Shown here: one piece after another, positions 54,937 through 63,880 of the stretch | Position numbering within the stretch: the stretch's first letter is position 1 | Layout of the letters: each line of letters opens with the position of its first letter | Origin: Microlunatus lacustris | Lineage (GTDB): Bacteria > Actinomycetota > Actinomycetes > Propionibacteriales > Propionibacteriaceae | Direction: 5' to 3' | Length of the DNA: 64,000 bases | NCBI GenBank assembly: GCA_039527025.1 | Contig: BAAAJN010000009.1 | Span: 1-64,000, forward strand | The notes under the pieces: generated by a model | Told to the model about the DNA's origin: nothing | The model's input: only the letters and a program-made list of their open reading frames with translations | The model's database searches: none | Made by a program: the position numbers and the translations under genes

Positions 54937-56640
54937 TCAGGGCGGCGGAACCGCAGGCGAGCGCGGTCTCGTCGGAGCGCCGGCGGTCCCGGCGAGGGGT
55001 TCGCAGGGGAGCGGGACGCTCCAGCGCAGCAGCAGCCCGCCCTGCGGTGCCTGCTGGAGCTCCAGCCGTCCGCCCCGGCACTCGGCCCGGTACCGCAGGT
55101 TCGCCAGCCCGCTGCGGCGGGTGGAGGGCCGCAGGCCCACGCCGTCGTCGGACACGGTCAGGGTCAGCCGGCGGCGTGCGGTGACCAGGTCGACGACGAC
55201 CGCGCTGGCCCCGGCGTGCTTGGCGGCGTTGCTCAGCGCCTCCCGCAGCACCGCCTCCACCTCGTGGCCGAGTCGCTCGCCGACGACGGTGTCCAGCGGC
55301 CCGTCGAAGGAGAGCAGGGGGGCGAAGCCCAGCACGGGGGTCATCTCGGCGAGCACCCGGACGACCCGGCTGCGGATCGAGACGCCGGGGAGGGCGGGCT
55401 CCTGCAGCTCGAAGATCGAGGTGCGGATGGTGCGGATGGTGTCGTCCAGGTTCCCCACGGCGTCGGTGATCCGACGACGGAGGTCGGGGTCGGGGACCAT
55501 GGCCGCCGTCCCCTGGAGCGTCAGGCCGACGGCGAAGATCTTCTGCACGACGTGGTCGTGCAGGTCCCGGGCGATCCGGGCCCGGTCCTCCAGCATCACG
55601 AGCTTGTGGTGGTCGGTGCGCGCGCCGGTCAGCTCCAGCGTGAGGCCGGCCTGCCGGACGAACCCCTCCGCCAGCTCGAGGTCGGTGCTGCTGAAGGGCA
55701 CGTCGACCATCCGGACGGCGACGACCGCCCCCCGCGGCCGACCCGACCCCCGCAGCGGCAGAGCGACCACGTGCCGGACGGCCGGCACGTCGTGCAGCTC
55801 GGCGAGGGCGGCGAGCCGGTGCTGGAAGCTGTCCAGGACGCGGGTGCGCGACTCGTCGATCACTCGCTGCACCTCGCTGCCCGAGCTCGGTATCCGGACG
55901 CCCCGGAACGCCTCGCCCCCGAATCCGTCGACCACCTCCACCACCAGCTGGTCCGGCGCGTCGTAGGCGGGCAGCATGACGACCACCGCGTCCGCGCCGG
56001 TCAGCCGGCGGACGTGCCGGGCGATGTCGGCCAGCACCGCCCGCTCGTCGACCGCGGCGTGCATGCGGTGGCCGACCTCGGCACTGGCGACGAGCCACTC
56101 CTGCCGACGCTGCGACTCCTCGTTCAGCCGGGCGTTCTCGACGGCGATGCCGGCCGTGGCGGCCAGGGCGGTCACCAGGTTCTGGTCCTCGGCGGTGAAC
56201 TCGGCGCCGTCCGGCCGGTTGGTCAGGTAGAGGTTCCCGTACACCGAGCTGGCCGAGCGGATCGGGACGCCGAGGAAGGAGCCGATGGCCGGGTGGTCGA
56301 CGGGCACCCCGCAGGAGCGCGCGTCGTCGGTCAGGGTCCGCAGCCGGATCGGCTCGGGACGCTCCAGCAGGGCTCCCAGCAGGCCTCGGCCCTTCGGCAG
56401 CCCGCCGATGCGGGTGACGGTGTCCGGGTCCATCCCGCAGTGGATGAACTGCTCCAGCAGGCCGTCGGTGCCCACCACGCCGAGTGCGGCGAAGTCGGCG
56501 CCGACGATCTCCCGGGCCGACTCGACCACCCGGCGGAGCAGGCCGTCCAGGGACGCCTCGGCGAGGATGGCGCGGTTGGCCTCGACCAACGTCTGCAGAC
56601 GGACCTCGGTCGGGTGCGTCGCGGCGGTCGCATCGAGCAC
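54937..56640 (-). CDS. GAF-GAF sensor histidine kinase, DevS-like (upstream paralogue)
   Basis: The 567-residue kinase has the same order of domains as the next gene: GAF (about 20-175), GAF (about 190-340), HisKA_3 (RARIARDLHDHVVQKIFAVGLTLQ) and HATPase_c (SDDGVGL). The two phosphoacceptor helices differ by a single residue over that stretch, so the pair is a tandem duplication with more divergent sensor domains. GTG at 56640 has AGGAG upstream, and a TAAGGT box lies at 56726-56731. A Pro-rich tail ends the protein. Confidence 0.9.
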   Translation of the reverse strand: MLDATAATHPTEVRLQTLVEANRAILAEASLDGLLRRVVESAREIVGADFAALGVVGTDGLLEQFIHCGMDPDTVTRIGGLPKGRGLLGALLERPEPIRLRTLTDDARSCGVPVDHPAIGSFLGVPIRSASSVYGNLYLTNRPDGAEFTAEDQNLVTALAATAGIAVENARLNEESQRRQEWLVASAEVGHRMHAAVDERAVLADIARHVRRLTGADAVVVMLPAYDAPDQLVVEVVDGFGGEAFRGVRIPSSGSEVQRVIDESRTRVLDSFQHRLAALAELHDVPAVRHVVALPLRGSGRPRGAVVAVRMVDVPFSSTDLELAEGFVRQAGLTLELTGARTDHHKLVMLEDRARIARDLHDHVVQKIFAVGLTLQGTAAMVPDPDLRRRITDAVGNLDDTIRTIRTSIFELQEPALPGVSIRSRVVRVLAEMTPVLGFAPLLSFDGPLDTVVGERLGHEVEAVLREALSNAAKHAGASAVVVDLVTARRRLTLTVSDDGVGLRPSTRRSGLANLRYRAECRGGRLELQQAPQGGLLLRWSVPLPCEPLAGTAGAPTRPRSPAVPPP

Positions 56641-56725
56641 GTGCTCTCCTCAGCTTCCCGGTGCCCTGGCCCGAGTTCCGCAGCTGATCCCCGCATCAAC
56701 GCCCGCGCGTGTACGCGTGGGCCCC

Positions 56726-56731
56726 ACCTTA
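56726..56731 (-). promoter_or_regulatory. Putative -10 box of the kinase pair
   Basis: TAAGGT on the minus strand, about 85 nt upstream of the GTG at 56640. The leader contains a CGCGTACACGCG palindrome just downstream. Confidence 0.4.
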
Positions 56732-56760
56732 CGTCCGCCCGGACGGGCCGGGCGCCAGGG

Positions 56761-57411
56761 TCAGACGACCAGCCGACGTCGGGCGGCTTCCACGGCGCGG
56801 GTAGCCCCGGCCATCGACACGGGGCGGCAGCCCCGGGCCAGGGCGTGCGCCCGGATGCCGGGCTCGGCCCGCCACAGCGCCAGCCCGCGTCGGACGAGCA
56901 CGACCAGCGGCTTGCGGCGCTCGGCGACGTCGCGCAGGAAGCGGCGCAGCAGGGTCGCCGTCCGCGAGCGGTCCAGGTACACCGCGTCCATCGGCACGCC
57001 GCTGGCCCGCAGCGGCTCCACGACCTCGGGCGCGAACACCCCTTCGGCGACCAGCACGGGCGAGCCGGCGAGGTCGACCAGCCGGTGGCCGCTGCGCCGG
57101 TTCTGCCCGATGTCGTAGACGGGGACGTCGGCGACGCCGGTCCGGCAGAGCGCCACCACCGCGGCCACGGCCGCCTCCCGGTCCCAGGAGCGGGGGTCGT
57201 CCCAGTCGACGATGCCGAGCGTGTGCGGCAGGTCGGGGTGGTCGCCGTCGTGGTAGAAGTCGTCGAGGTTGAGCCGGGGGCAGCCGGTCGCGGCGGCCAG
57301 CCGGGACTTGCCACTGCCGGACGCGCCGGCCAGCAGGAGGACGGTGCTGGGCGGCCGCGCGCCTCCCGCGGTGGCACCGCCGAGCGCCGGCGTCGGGGAG
57401 TCGGCAGGCAT
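56761..57411 (-). CDS. Uridine-kinase-like P-loop protein
   Basis: A 216-residue kinase-like protein with Walker A AGASGSGKSRLA, the LNLDDFYHDGDHPDLP segment typical of uridine kinase and phosphoribulokinase, VLVAEGVFAPEV and an arginine-rich lid (RTATLLRRFLRD). The substrate is unknown. The ATG follows a TAGGAT box (57418-57423) by 6 nt. Confidence 0.8.
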   Translation of the reverse strand: MPADSPTPALGGATAGGARPPSTVLLLAGASGSGKSRLAAATGCPRLNLDDFYHDGDHPDLPHTLGIVDWDDPRSWDREAAVAAVVALCRTGVADVPVYDIGQNRRSGHRLVDLAGSPVLVAEGVFAPEVVEPLRASGVPMDAVYLDRSRTATLLRRFLRDVAERRKPLVVLVRRGLALWRAEPGIRAHALARGCRPVSMAGATRAVEAARRRLVV

Positions 57412-57451
57412 GCGCCGATCCTACGGGCGGGTGACCGGTGGGTCCTGGCGG

Positions 57452-58633
57452 TCAGCCGAAGGCGTTCTCCCCGGTCAGCGCCTGGCCGATGACCAGCTGG
57501 TGCACCTCCGAGGTGCCCTCGTAGGTCAGCACCGACTCCAGGTTGTTGGCGTGCCGCATCACCGGGTAGTCCAGCGTGATGCCGTTGGCGCCGAGGATGG
57601 TGCGGCACTCGCGGGCGATCTGCAGGGCCTCGCGGACGTTGTTCAGCTTGCCCAGGCTGATCTGCCGCGGCTCGAGGCGGTGGTCGTCCTTGAGCCGGCC
57701 CAGGTGCAGGGCCAGCAGGAACCCCTTCTGCAGCTCCAGCGCCATGTCGGCCAGCTTGGCCTGGGTGAGCTGGAACGAAGCCAGGGGTCGGTCGAAGATC
57801 TCGCGGGTGGCGGCGTAGTCGAGCGCGCTCTCCAGGCAGTCCCGGGCCGCCCCGAGCGCACCGAAGACGATGCCGAAGCGGGCCTCGTTCAGGCAGGACA
57901 GCGGTCCGCGGAGCCCCGCGACCTCCGGCAGCACGGCATCCCCGGGCAGCCGGACGTCCTCCAGCACCAGCTCCGAGGTCACCGACGCCCGCAGCGACAG
58001 CTTGTGGCCGATCCTCGGGGCGGAGAAGCCCGGTGTGCCGGTGGGCACGACGAAGCCGCGGATGCCCTTGGCCCCCTCGGCCTCGTCGGTCGCGGCCCAG
58101 ACCACGGCGACGTCGGCGATGGAGCCGTTGGTGATCCACATCTTGGTGCCGTTGAGCAGCCAGCCCTCGCCGTCGCGCTTGGCCCGGGTGCGCATGCCGG
58201 CCGGGTTGGACCCGAAGTCGGGCTCGGTCAGCCCGAAGCAGCCGACCAGCTCGCCACGGGCCATGCCGGGCAGCCAGGTCTGCTTCTGCTCCTCGCTGCC
58301 GAACGCCCGGATCGCGAACATGGCCAGCGAGCCCTGCACCGACACCATGCTGCGGACGCCGGAGTCACCGGCCTCCAGCTCCAGGCAGGCCAGGCCGTAG
58401 GAGACGGCGTTGGTGCCGGCGCAGCCGTAGCCCTCCAGGTGCATGCCGAGCAGCCCCAGCGAGCCGGCGTCGCCCATCAGCCCGCGGTCGATCTCGCCAC
58501 GCTCGAACCAGCCGGCGACGTGCGGCTTCACCCGGGTGGTGACGAAGTCGCGGACCGCGGCCTGGACGTCGCGCTCGTCGTCACTCAGCAGGTGGTCGAC
58601 GCCCAGCAGCTCCAGGGGGGTGGTGCGGGTCAT
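57452..58633 (-). CDS. Glutaryl-CoA dehydrogenase-like acyl-CoA dehydrogenase
   Basis: The 393-residue flavoenzyme resembles glutaryl-CoA dehydrogenase by the Arg-containing substrate segment GDSGVRSMVSVQGSLAM, the FAD motif GLTEPDFGSNPAGM, the electron-transfer region and the catalytic Glu in LTYEGTSEVHQL. It would oxidise and decarboxylate glutaryl-CoA to crotonyl-CoA. Its ATG overlaps the upstream E1 gene stop (ATGA). It is the last gene of the lysine-degradation unit, which is the main reason to prefer glutaryl-CoA over other acyl-CoAs. Confidence 0.85.
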   Translation of the reverse strand: MTRTTPLELLGVDHLLSDDERDVQAAVRDFVTTRVKPHVAGWFERGEIDRGLMGDAGSLGLLGMHLEGYGCAGTNAVSYGLACLELEAGDSGVRSMVSVQGSLAMFAIRAFGSEEQKQTWLPGMARGELVGCFGLTEPDFGSNPAGMRTRAKRDGEGWLLNGTKMWITNGSIADVAVVWAATDEAEGAKGIRGFVVPTGTPGFSAPRIGHKLSLRASVTSELVLEDVRLPGDAVLPEVAGLRGPLSCLNEARFGIVFGALGAARDCLESALDYAATREIFDRPLASFQLTQAKLADMALELQKGFLLALHLGRLKDDHRLEPRQISLGKLNNVREALQIARECRTILGANGITLDYPVMRHANNLESVLTYEGTSEVHQLVIGQALTGENAFG

Positions 58634-60831
58634 GTCCGTCCTCTCGTCGTGGTCGTGCTCGTGCTCGGCGTCTCGCGGGCGACCAGGGTGAGCGCCGCGA
58701 GCTCGATCTCGTCCTCGGCCAGCAGCACGTGCGCGGCCGCGGGACCCAGCGGGACGAAGCTGTCGGCGCTGGCCACCCGGGCGATGGCGCCGCGGAAGCC
58801 GTGCTCGACCAGCGCGGTGACCACGCCCTCACCGACCCCGCCCGTGTGCCGGGTCTCGTCGACCACCAGCACCCGGCCGCTGGCCGAGGCGGCGGCCAGC
58901 AGGTCCGCCACCGGCAGCGGGGCCAGCCAGCGCAGGTCCAGCACGGCGGCCCGGACGCCCTGGCCCGCCAACCGGCGGGCCACCCGCAGGCTCATCGGCA
59001 CGCCGTTGCCGAAGGTGACCAGCGTCAGGTCCGCGACGTCTGGTGCTCCGCCGGCGTGCAGCCGGGCCCGGCCGACCGGCACGTGGCCGGCGTCGTCGCC
59101 GCTCAGCCAGCCGCCGTCGCCCGGCTCGTGCAGGTCGCGGCGGTGGTAGAGGGCGATGGGCTCCAGGAACACCGCCACCGTGCCGTCGGTGGCGGCGGCC
59201 GCCACGCAGGTGCGCAGCATGGCGGCCGCGTCGTCGCCCCGGCTGGGGCAGGCCAGCACGAGGCCCGGGATGTCGCGGAGCACGCCGAGCGCGTGGTCGT
59301 TGTGGAAGTGGCCGCCGAAGCCGCGCTGGTAGGCGAGCCCCGCCACCCGGACCACCAGCGGGTTGCGGTGCGCGCCGTTCGAGAAGAAGCCGAGGGTGGC
59401 GGCCTCCCCGCGCAGCTGGTCCTCGGCGTTGTGCAGGTAGGCCAGGTACTGGATCTCGGGCACCGGCACCAACCCGGCCAGTCCGGCGCCCAGGGCCATC
59501 CCCAGGACCGACTGCTCGTCCAGGACGGTGTCGAACACCCGGGCCGCCCCGAAGCGGCGGGCCAGGCCGCCGGTCACCCCGTACACGCCGCCCTTGACCC
59601 CGACGTCCTCGCCGAACACCAGCACCCGGCGGTCCGCCTCGAGCAGCTGTGCCAGCGTCGCGTTGATGCTCTCGGCCAGCGTCGCACCACTCCGCGGGCC
59701 TGCCGAAGGGCCGTACGTCCGCACCGCCTGCGCGACCCGCTCCGGCCGCCGCGGGGCCAGCGGGGCCATCACCTCCGCCGCGGAGCCCAGCCGCCGGCCC
59801 CCGCGCAGCCGGGCGGCCTCGGCGTCGACAGCCTCCCGGGCGGCGGCGTAGCGCTCGAGCAGCTGGGCGGGCGTCCGGCCGAGCCCGAGGAGCAGCCGTG
59901 CGGTGCCCAGCAACGGGTCCCGGGCGTAGTCGGCCGCGATGGCGCGCGGCGTGCGGTAGCTGACCTCCGCGTCGCTGCCGGCGTGGCCGAGGAAGCGGAC
60001 GGTCCGCAGGTGCAGGAAGAGCGGCCGACGGCGGCGCCGGACCCGCTCGGCCGCCTCGACGATCCGGGGCCAGGCCTTGAGCGGGTCGGCGCCGTCCACG
60101 CCGACGTAGTCCAGGCCCGGTCGGGCCCCGTAGGCGTGCTCGACCCAGCCGGCGGGGGTGGGGACCGAGATGCCGTAGCCGTTGTCCTCGCAGACCAGCA
60201 GCAGCGGGACGTCGAGGCCGCGGTGGGCGGCGTTGAGCGCGCTGCCGACCGCGCCGGTCAGGGTCGAGTGGTTGGCTGAGGCGTCGCCGAAGGAGGCGAC
60301 GACGACGGCGTCCCGCGGCCAGCGGCAGTCGACGCCCAGCCGGTGCGCGCGGTGCAGGGCCAGGGCGAGGCCGACGGCGCGGGGCAGGTGCGAGGCGATC
60401 GTCGAGGTCTGCGGGATGACCGCCAGGTCGGGGTGCCCGAACACCTTGTGCCGACCGCCCGCGATCGGCTCCTCGGCCAGCGCCATCACCCCCTGCAGCA
60501 CGTCGCGGACCGGGGTGCTGCCGGGCACCTGGGCGGCCCGGACGGCGTAGAACCCGCCCGAGCGGTAGTGCAGCAGGGCCGGGTCGGTCGGCCGCAGCGC
60601 CGCCGCGACCAGGGCGTTCGCCTCGTGCCCGGCCGACCCGATGGTGTAGAAACCCTCGCCGGCGGCCTGCAGCTCCCGCGCCACGAAGTCCAGGTGCCGG
60701 CTGGTCGCCTGGGCGTCGAAGACCCCCTCCCACCACTCCACCGAGTTGTCAGAAGGTGCCGGGGTCCCAGCCCCGGCAGCTTCTGACAAGTCGGCCAGGG
60801 AGCGACGGGTGGAGGCGTCGAGCGGGTGCAC
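58630..60831 (-). CDS. Fused alpha/beta E1 of a 2-oxoacid dehydrogenase
   Basis: A 733-residue thiamine-diphosphate enzyme carries the alpha half first (about 40-340, with GDASANHSTLTGAVGSALN and CEDNGYGIS as TPP motif) and the beta half second (about 375-720, with VLVFGEDVGVKGGVYGVT and FDTVLDEQSVLGMALGAGLAGLVPVPEIQY). Position between semialdehyde and glutaryl-CoA dehydrogenases suggests 2-oxoadipate as substrate; a branched-chain oxoacid enzyme is the alternative. E2 and E3 genes are absent here. The GTG start lies 4 nt after the previous stop with no ribosome site. Residues about 13-31 are encoded by the in-frame 54-bp repeat. Confidence 0.82.
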   Translation of the reverse strand: MHPLDASTRRSLADLSEAAGAGTPAPSDNSVEWWEGVFDAQATSRHLDFVARELQAAGEGFYTIGSAGHEANALVAAALRPTDPALLHYRSGGFYAVRAAQVPGSTPVRDVLQGVMALAEEPIAGGRHKVFGHPDLAVIPQTSTIASHLPRAVGLALALHRAHRLGVDCRWPRDAVVVASFGDASANHSTLTGAVGSALNAAHRGLDVPLLLVCEDNGYGISVPTPAGWVEHAYGARPGLDYVGVDGADPLKAWPRIVEAAERVRRRRRPLFLHLRTVRFLGHAGSDAEVSYRTPRAIAADYARDPLLGTARLLLGLGRTPAQLLERYAAAREAVDAEAARLRGGRRLGSAAEVMAPLAPRRPERVAQAVRTYGPSAGPRSGATLAESINATLAQLLEADRRVLVFGEDVGVKGGVYGVTGGLARRFGAARVFDTVLDEQSVLGMALGAGLAGLVPVPEIQYLAYLHNAEDQLRGEAATLGFFSNGAHRNPLVVRVAGLAYQRGFGGHFHNDHALGVLRDIPGLVLACPSRGDDAAAMLRTCVAAAATDGTVAVFLEPIALYHRRDLHEPGDGGWLSGDDAGHVPVGRARLHAGGAPDVADLTLVTFGNGVPMSLRVARRLAGQGVRAAVLDLRWLAPLPVADLLAAASASGRVLVVDETRHTGGVGEGVVTALVEHGFRGAIARVASADSFVPLGPAAAHVLLAEDEIELAALTLVARETPSTSTTTTRGRT
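60741..60794 (-). repeat. 54-bp palindromic element, copy 4, in frame inside the E1 gene
   Basis: On the minus strand it starts CCGACTTGTCAGA and ends TCTGACAACTCGG. The centre has CCGGGG and CCCCGG as nested arms. Being 54 bp (18 codons), it inserts about 18 residues (ADLSEAAGAGTPAPSDNS) near the N-terminus of the fused E1 without frameshift. Confidence 0.88.
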
Positions 60832-60835
60832 GGGG

Positions 60836-62422
60836 CTAGCCGGGGAGCCGGAAGGTGGTGTCCGGGGTCAGCTCGACGACGTCCATCTGCGCCTTCTGCA
60901 ACCGGCCCGAGTAGTCCCAGTTGACCGACTGCCAGCGGGTGAACTGGTCGAGCACCCAGAGGCCCGACTGCCGTGAGCCGTTCCCGGACTTGCCGTTGCC
61001 GCCGAAGGGCAGGTGCGCCTCGGCGCCGGAGGTCGAGTTGTTGATGCTGACCATCCCGGCCCCGATCCGGTCCCGGAAAGCGAAGGCCTCGGCCGCGTCG
61101 GCGGTGTAGATGGCCGACGACAGCCCGTAGCCCGGAGCGTTGGCGAGGTCGATCGCCTCGGTCAGCGTGGAGTAGGTGGTGACGCCGACGACCGGCCCGA
61201 ACGTCTCCTCGTCGAAGAGACGGTCGCCCGCGCGCACCCCGTCGACGACGACCGGGTGGTAGAACAGGCCTGCCGCCGGGTCGCCGACGAAGCCGGCCCG
61301 GGGGTTGTCCGCCGTGATGCGCCCCACCGGCCCCTGGACGGCGTGGTGGGGCTGCAGCCAGGTCAGGTACTCCTCGTAGCGCTCGGCGAACTTGACGTCC
61401 AGCATGGGGCCCATCAGCACGGCTTCGCGGGGGTCGCCCACCGGCGCGGCGGCGACCGCCGCGTCCAGCCGGCGCAGGAACTCCTCGTGCACCGAGGCGT
61501 GCACGATCACCGTGCCCAGCGAGGTGCAGCGCTGACCTGCGGTGCCGAAGCCGGAGAACAGCGCCCCCTCCACGGCCAGGTCCAGGTCGGCGCTCGGGGT
61601 CACGACCAGCGGGTTCTTGCCGCCCAGCTCCAGGCACGCCGTCTGCAGGTGCCGCCCGGTGAGGGCCCCGATCTCCCGCCCGACGGGGGAGGAGCCGGTG
61701 AAGCCCACCTTGTCCACGAACCCCGCGTCCAGCGCTCGGCTGAGACCCTCGGCGGTGGCCGCACCGTCGGCGTGCACGATGTTGAAGACCCCGTCGGGTA
61801 GCCCGCCACCGCGGACGAACAGCTCGTGGAACGCGGCGCTGACCACGGCCGAGTACTCGGCCGGTTTCCAGACCACGGTGTTGCCGGCCAGCAGCGCCGG
61901 CACGATGTACCAGGACGGCACCGCGACGGGGAAGTTGCCCGCGGTGATGATCGCCACCGCACCGACCGGCTTGCGGAAGGTGAACAGCTGCTTCTCCGGC
62001 ATCTCGCTGGGCACGGTCTGCCCGTAGAGCCGGCGGCCCTCGCCGAGGAAGAAGTCGCAGGTGTCGACGATCTCCCGGACCTCCCCCAGCGCCTCGGCGC
62101 AGGGCTTGCCGATCTCGTCGGTGACCAGCCGGGCCAGCGCCTCGGCGTTGTCCTCGACCAGCCGCCCGATGTGGGCGATCGCCCGCCCGCGCACCGGTGC
62201 CGGCACGGCGGCCCAGGCCTCCTGCGCCTTGCGGGCGGCCTCGGCGCCGGCCACGAAGGCGTCGGCGTCGGCCAGCTCGACGTGGCCGACCACCTGCTCG
62301 AGGTGCGCCGGGTTGGTGCTGGCCACGGTCCGGCCGCCGGGGACGGCGGAGCCGGCGACGACCGAGCCGACGGTCCGGACGGGCGCGCTCTCGCCGTGAT
62401 CTGCTGGGGTGCTGGTGGTCAT
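60836..62422 (-). CDS. Aldehyde dehydrogenase, aminoadipate-semialdehyde type
   Basis: The 528-residue NAD(P)-dependent aldehyde dehydrogenase has the Asn in AGNFPVAVP, general base Glu in LELGGKNPL and catalytic Cys in GQRCTS. Directly following lysine 6-transaminase, it is the expected L-2-aminoadipate-6-semialdehyde (piperideine-6-carboxylate) dehydrogenase. The ATG overlaps the transaminase stop (ATGA). It could instead be a succinylglutamate-semialdehyde-type relative, but the context argues against it. Confidence 0.86.
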   Translation of the reverse strand: MTTSTPADHGESAPVRTVGSVVAGSAVPGGRTVASTNPAHLEQVVGHVELADADAFVAGAEAARKAQEAWAAVPAPVRGRAIAHIGRLVEDNAEALARLVTDEIGKPCAEALGEVREIVDTCDFFLGEGRRLYGQTVPSEMPEKQLFTFRKPVGAVAIITAGNFPVAVPSWYIVPALLAGNTVVWKPAEYSAVVSAAFHELFVRGGGLPDGVFNIVHADGAATAEGLSRALDAGFVDKVGFTGSSPVGREIGALTGRHLQTACLELGGKNPLVVTPSADLDLAVEGALFSGFGTAGQRCTSLGTVIVHASVHEEFLRRLDAAVAAAPVGDPREAVLMGPMLDVKFAERYEEYLTWLQPHHAVQGPVGRITADNPRAGFVGDPAAGLFYHPVVVDGVRAGDRLFDEETFGPVVGVTTYSTLTEAIDLANAPGYGLSSAIYTADAAEAFAFRDRIGAGMVSINNSTSGAEAHLPFGGNGKSGNGSRQSGLWVLDQFTRWQSVNWDYSGRLQKAQMDVVELTPDTTFRLPG

Positions 62423-63783
62423 CGGACGGACTCCTGGAGCTGGCGTGCGGTGGCGGCGGTGCGGGCGAGGGACCGGCCGAAGGCGTCGACGGCCTCGTCG
62501 ATCTCATCCTCGGTGATGGACAGGGCGGGACGGAAACGGATCGAGCGGGGGCCGCAGGGCAGGGCGATGACGTGCTCGACGTCGTGCAGGTCGGCCAGCA
62601 CCGCGGCCCGCAGGTCGCCGTCGGGCAGGTCGCAGGCGACGAAGAGCCCGCGGCCGCGGACGTTGTCGACCAGGCCGTGCGCATCGGCCTGCCGTCGCAG
62701 CCCGGCCAGCAGCCGCTCGCCCTTCGGCCCCGCCCGGTCGATCAGCCCCTCGGACTCGATGATCTCCAGCAGCCGGCGGGAGCGCACCATGTCGGTCAAC
62801 CCGCCACCCCAGGTGGAGTTGATCCTCCCCGAGACGGTGAACACGTTGTCGCGGACCTCGTCGATCCGGCCGCCGGCCATCACCCCGCCCACCTGGGCCT
62901 TCTTGGAGAAGGCGACCAGGTCGGGCTGGAGGCCCAGCTGCTGGTACGCCCACGCGGTGCCGGTGGTCCCCACCCCGGTCTGCACCTCGTCGACGACGAC
63001 CAGCGCGTCGTGGGCGTGCACGATCTCCTGCAGGGCGACGAAGAACTCGGCCCGGATGTGGTGGTCCCCGCCCTCGCCCTGGATCGGTTCGGCGATGAAG
63101 GCGGCGATGTCGTGCGGGTGCGCGGCGAAGGCCTGCCGGGCCTGCTCCAGCGCGCGCTGCTCGGCGGCCTCGACCTCGGCGACGTGGTCGACCAGCGGGA
63201 AGCGGACGGCCGGCACCTCGATCCGCGGCCAGGCGAACTGGGGGAACCGGTCGGTCTTGCCCGGGTCGGTGTTGGTCAGGGACAGCGTGTACCCGGACCG
63301 GCCGTGGAAGGCGTGCGTGAGGTGCAGGATCTTGGTGCCCAGCGCCCGGTCGCGGCCGGCGGCCTCGTTGTGCCGGCTCTTCCAGTCGAAGGCGGCCTTG
63401 AGGGCGTTCTCCACCGCGAGCGCACCGCCCTCGACGAAGAAGAGGTGGGGTAGAGCCGGGTCGCCGAGCACGCGGACGAAGGTGGCGACGAACTCCGCGT
63501 ATGCCGTCGTGTACATGTCGGGGTTGGCCGGCTTGTTGGCGGCGATCTCGCCCAGCTCGGCCAGGAAGGTCGGGTCGTCGGCCAGCCCGGGCGGGTTGAG
63601 GCCCAGGGGCGCCGAGGCGAAGAAGGTGTAGAGGTCGAGGTAGCGCTCGCCGGTGCGGGCGTCGACCAGCCGGGAGCCGCGGCTGCGCTGCAGGTCGACG
63701 ACCAGTGCCATGCCGTCGGTGAGCAGGTGCTGGCCCAGCACCGCGTGCACCTCGGCGGGGGAGACGTGGGTACGCTCGGCCAT
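62419..63783 (-). CDS. lat: L-lysine 6-transaminase
   Basis: PLP enzyme (454 residues) moving the epsilon-amino group of lysine to 2-oxoglutarate. It has TFFASAPLGLNPPG, the GGALAVENALKAAFDWK segment, FHGRSGYTLSLTNT, the cofactor Asp in VVVDEVQTGVG and the PLP lysine in FSKKAQVGG, typical of the LAT branch of class III aminotransferases. It is first in the unit. AGGAGG lies 4 nt before the ATG, and a TAGGAT box is about 50 bp upstream. Confidence 0.93.
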   Translation of the reverse strand: MAERTHVSPAEVHAVLGQHLLTDGMALVVDLQRSRGSRLVDARTGERYLDLYTFFASAPLGLNPPGLADDPTFLAELGEIAANKPANPDMYTTAYAEFVATFVRVLGDPALPHLFFVEGGALAVENALKAAFDWKSRHNEAAGRDRALGTKILHLTHAFHGRSGYTLSLTNTDPGKTDRFPQFAWPRIEVPAVRFPLVDHVAEVEAAEQRALEQARQAFAAHPHDIAAFIAEPIQGEGGDHHIRAEFFVALQEIVHAHDALVVVDEVQTGVGTTGTAWAYQQLGLQPDLVAFSKKAQVGGVMAGGRIDEVRDNVFTVSGRINSTWGGGLTDMVRSRRLLEIIESEGLIDRAGPKGERLLAGLRRQADAHGLVDNVRGRGLFVACDLPDGDLRAAVLADLHDVEHVIALPCGPRSIRFRPALSITEDEIDEAVDAFGRSLARTAATARQLQESVR

Positions 63784-63830
63784 CAGTCCTCCTGACGAGA
63801 AGATCTACGGCGCCCGACGAGCGCTGGGAG

Positions 63831-63870
63831 AGATCCTAGCGCCAGATATCCGAGTGACGACAGATCAGCC
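63831..63870 (-). promoter_or_regulatory. Putative promoter of the lysine-degradation operon
   Basis: TAGGAT on the minus strand lies about 50 nt before the ATG at 63783, with TCGTCA about 16 bp upstream as a possible -35. A GATATC palindrome (63845-63850) sits in the spacer. lat of mycobacteria is linked to an Lrp-type regulator, but no regulator gene lies in this window. Confidence 0.35.
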
Positions 63871-63880
63871 GGTGCGCGCG

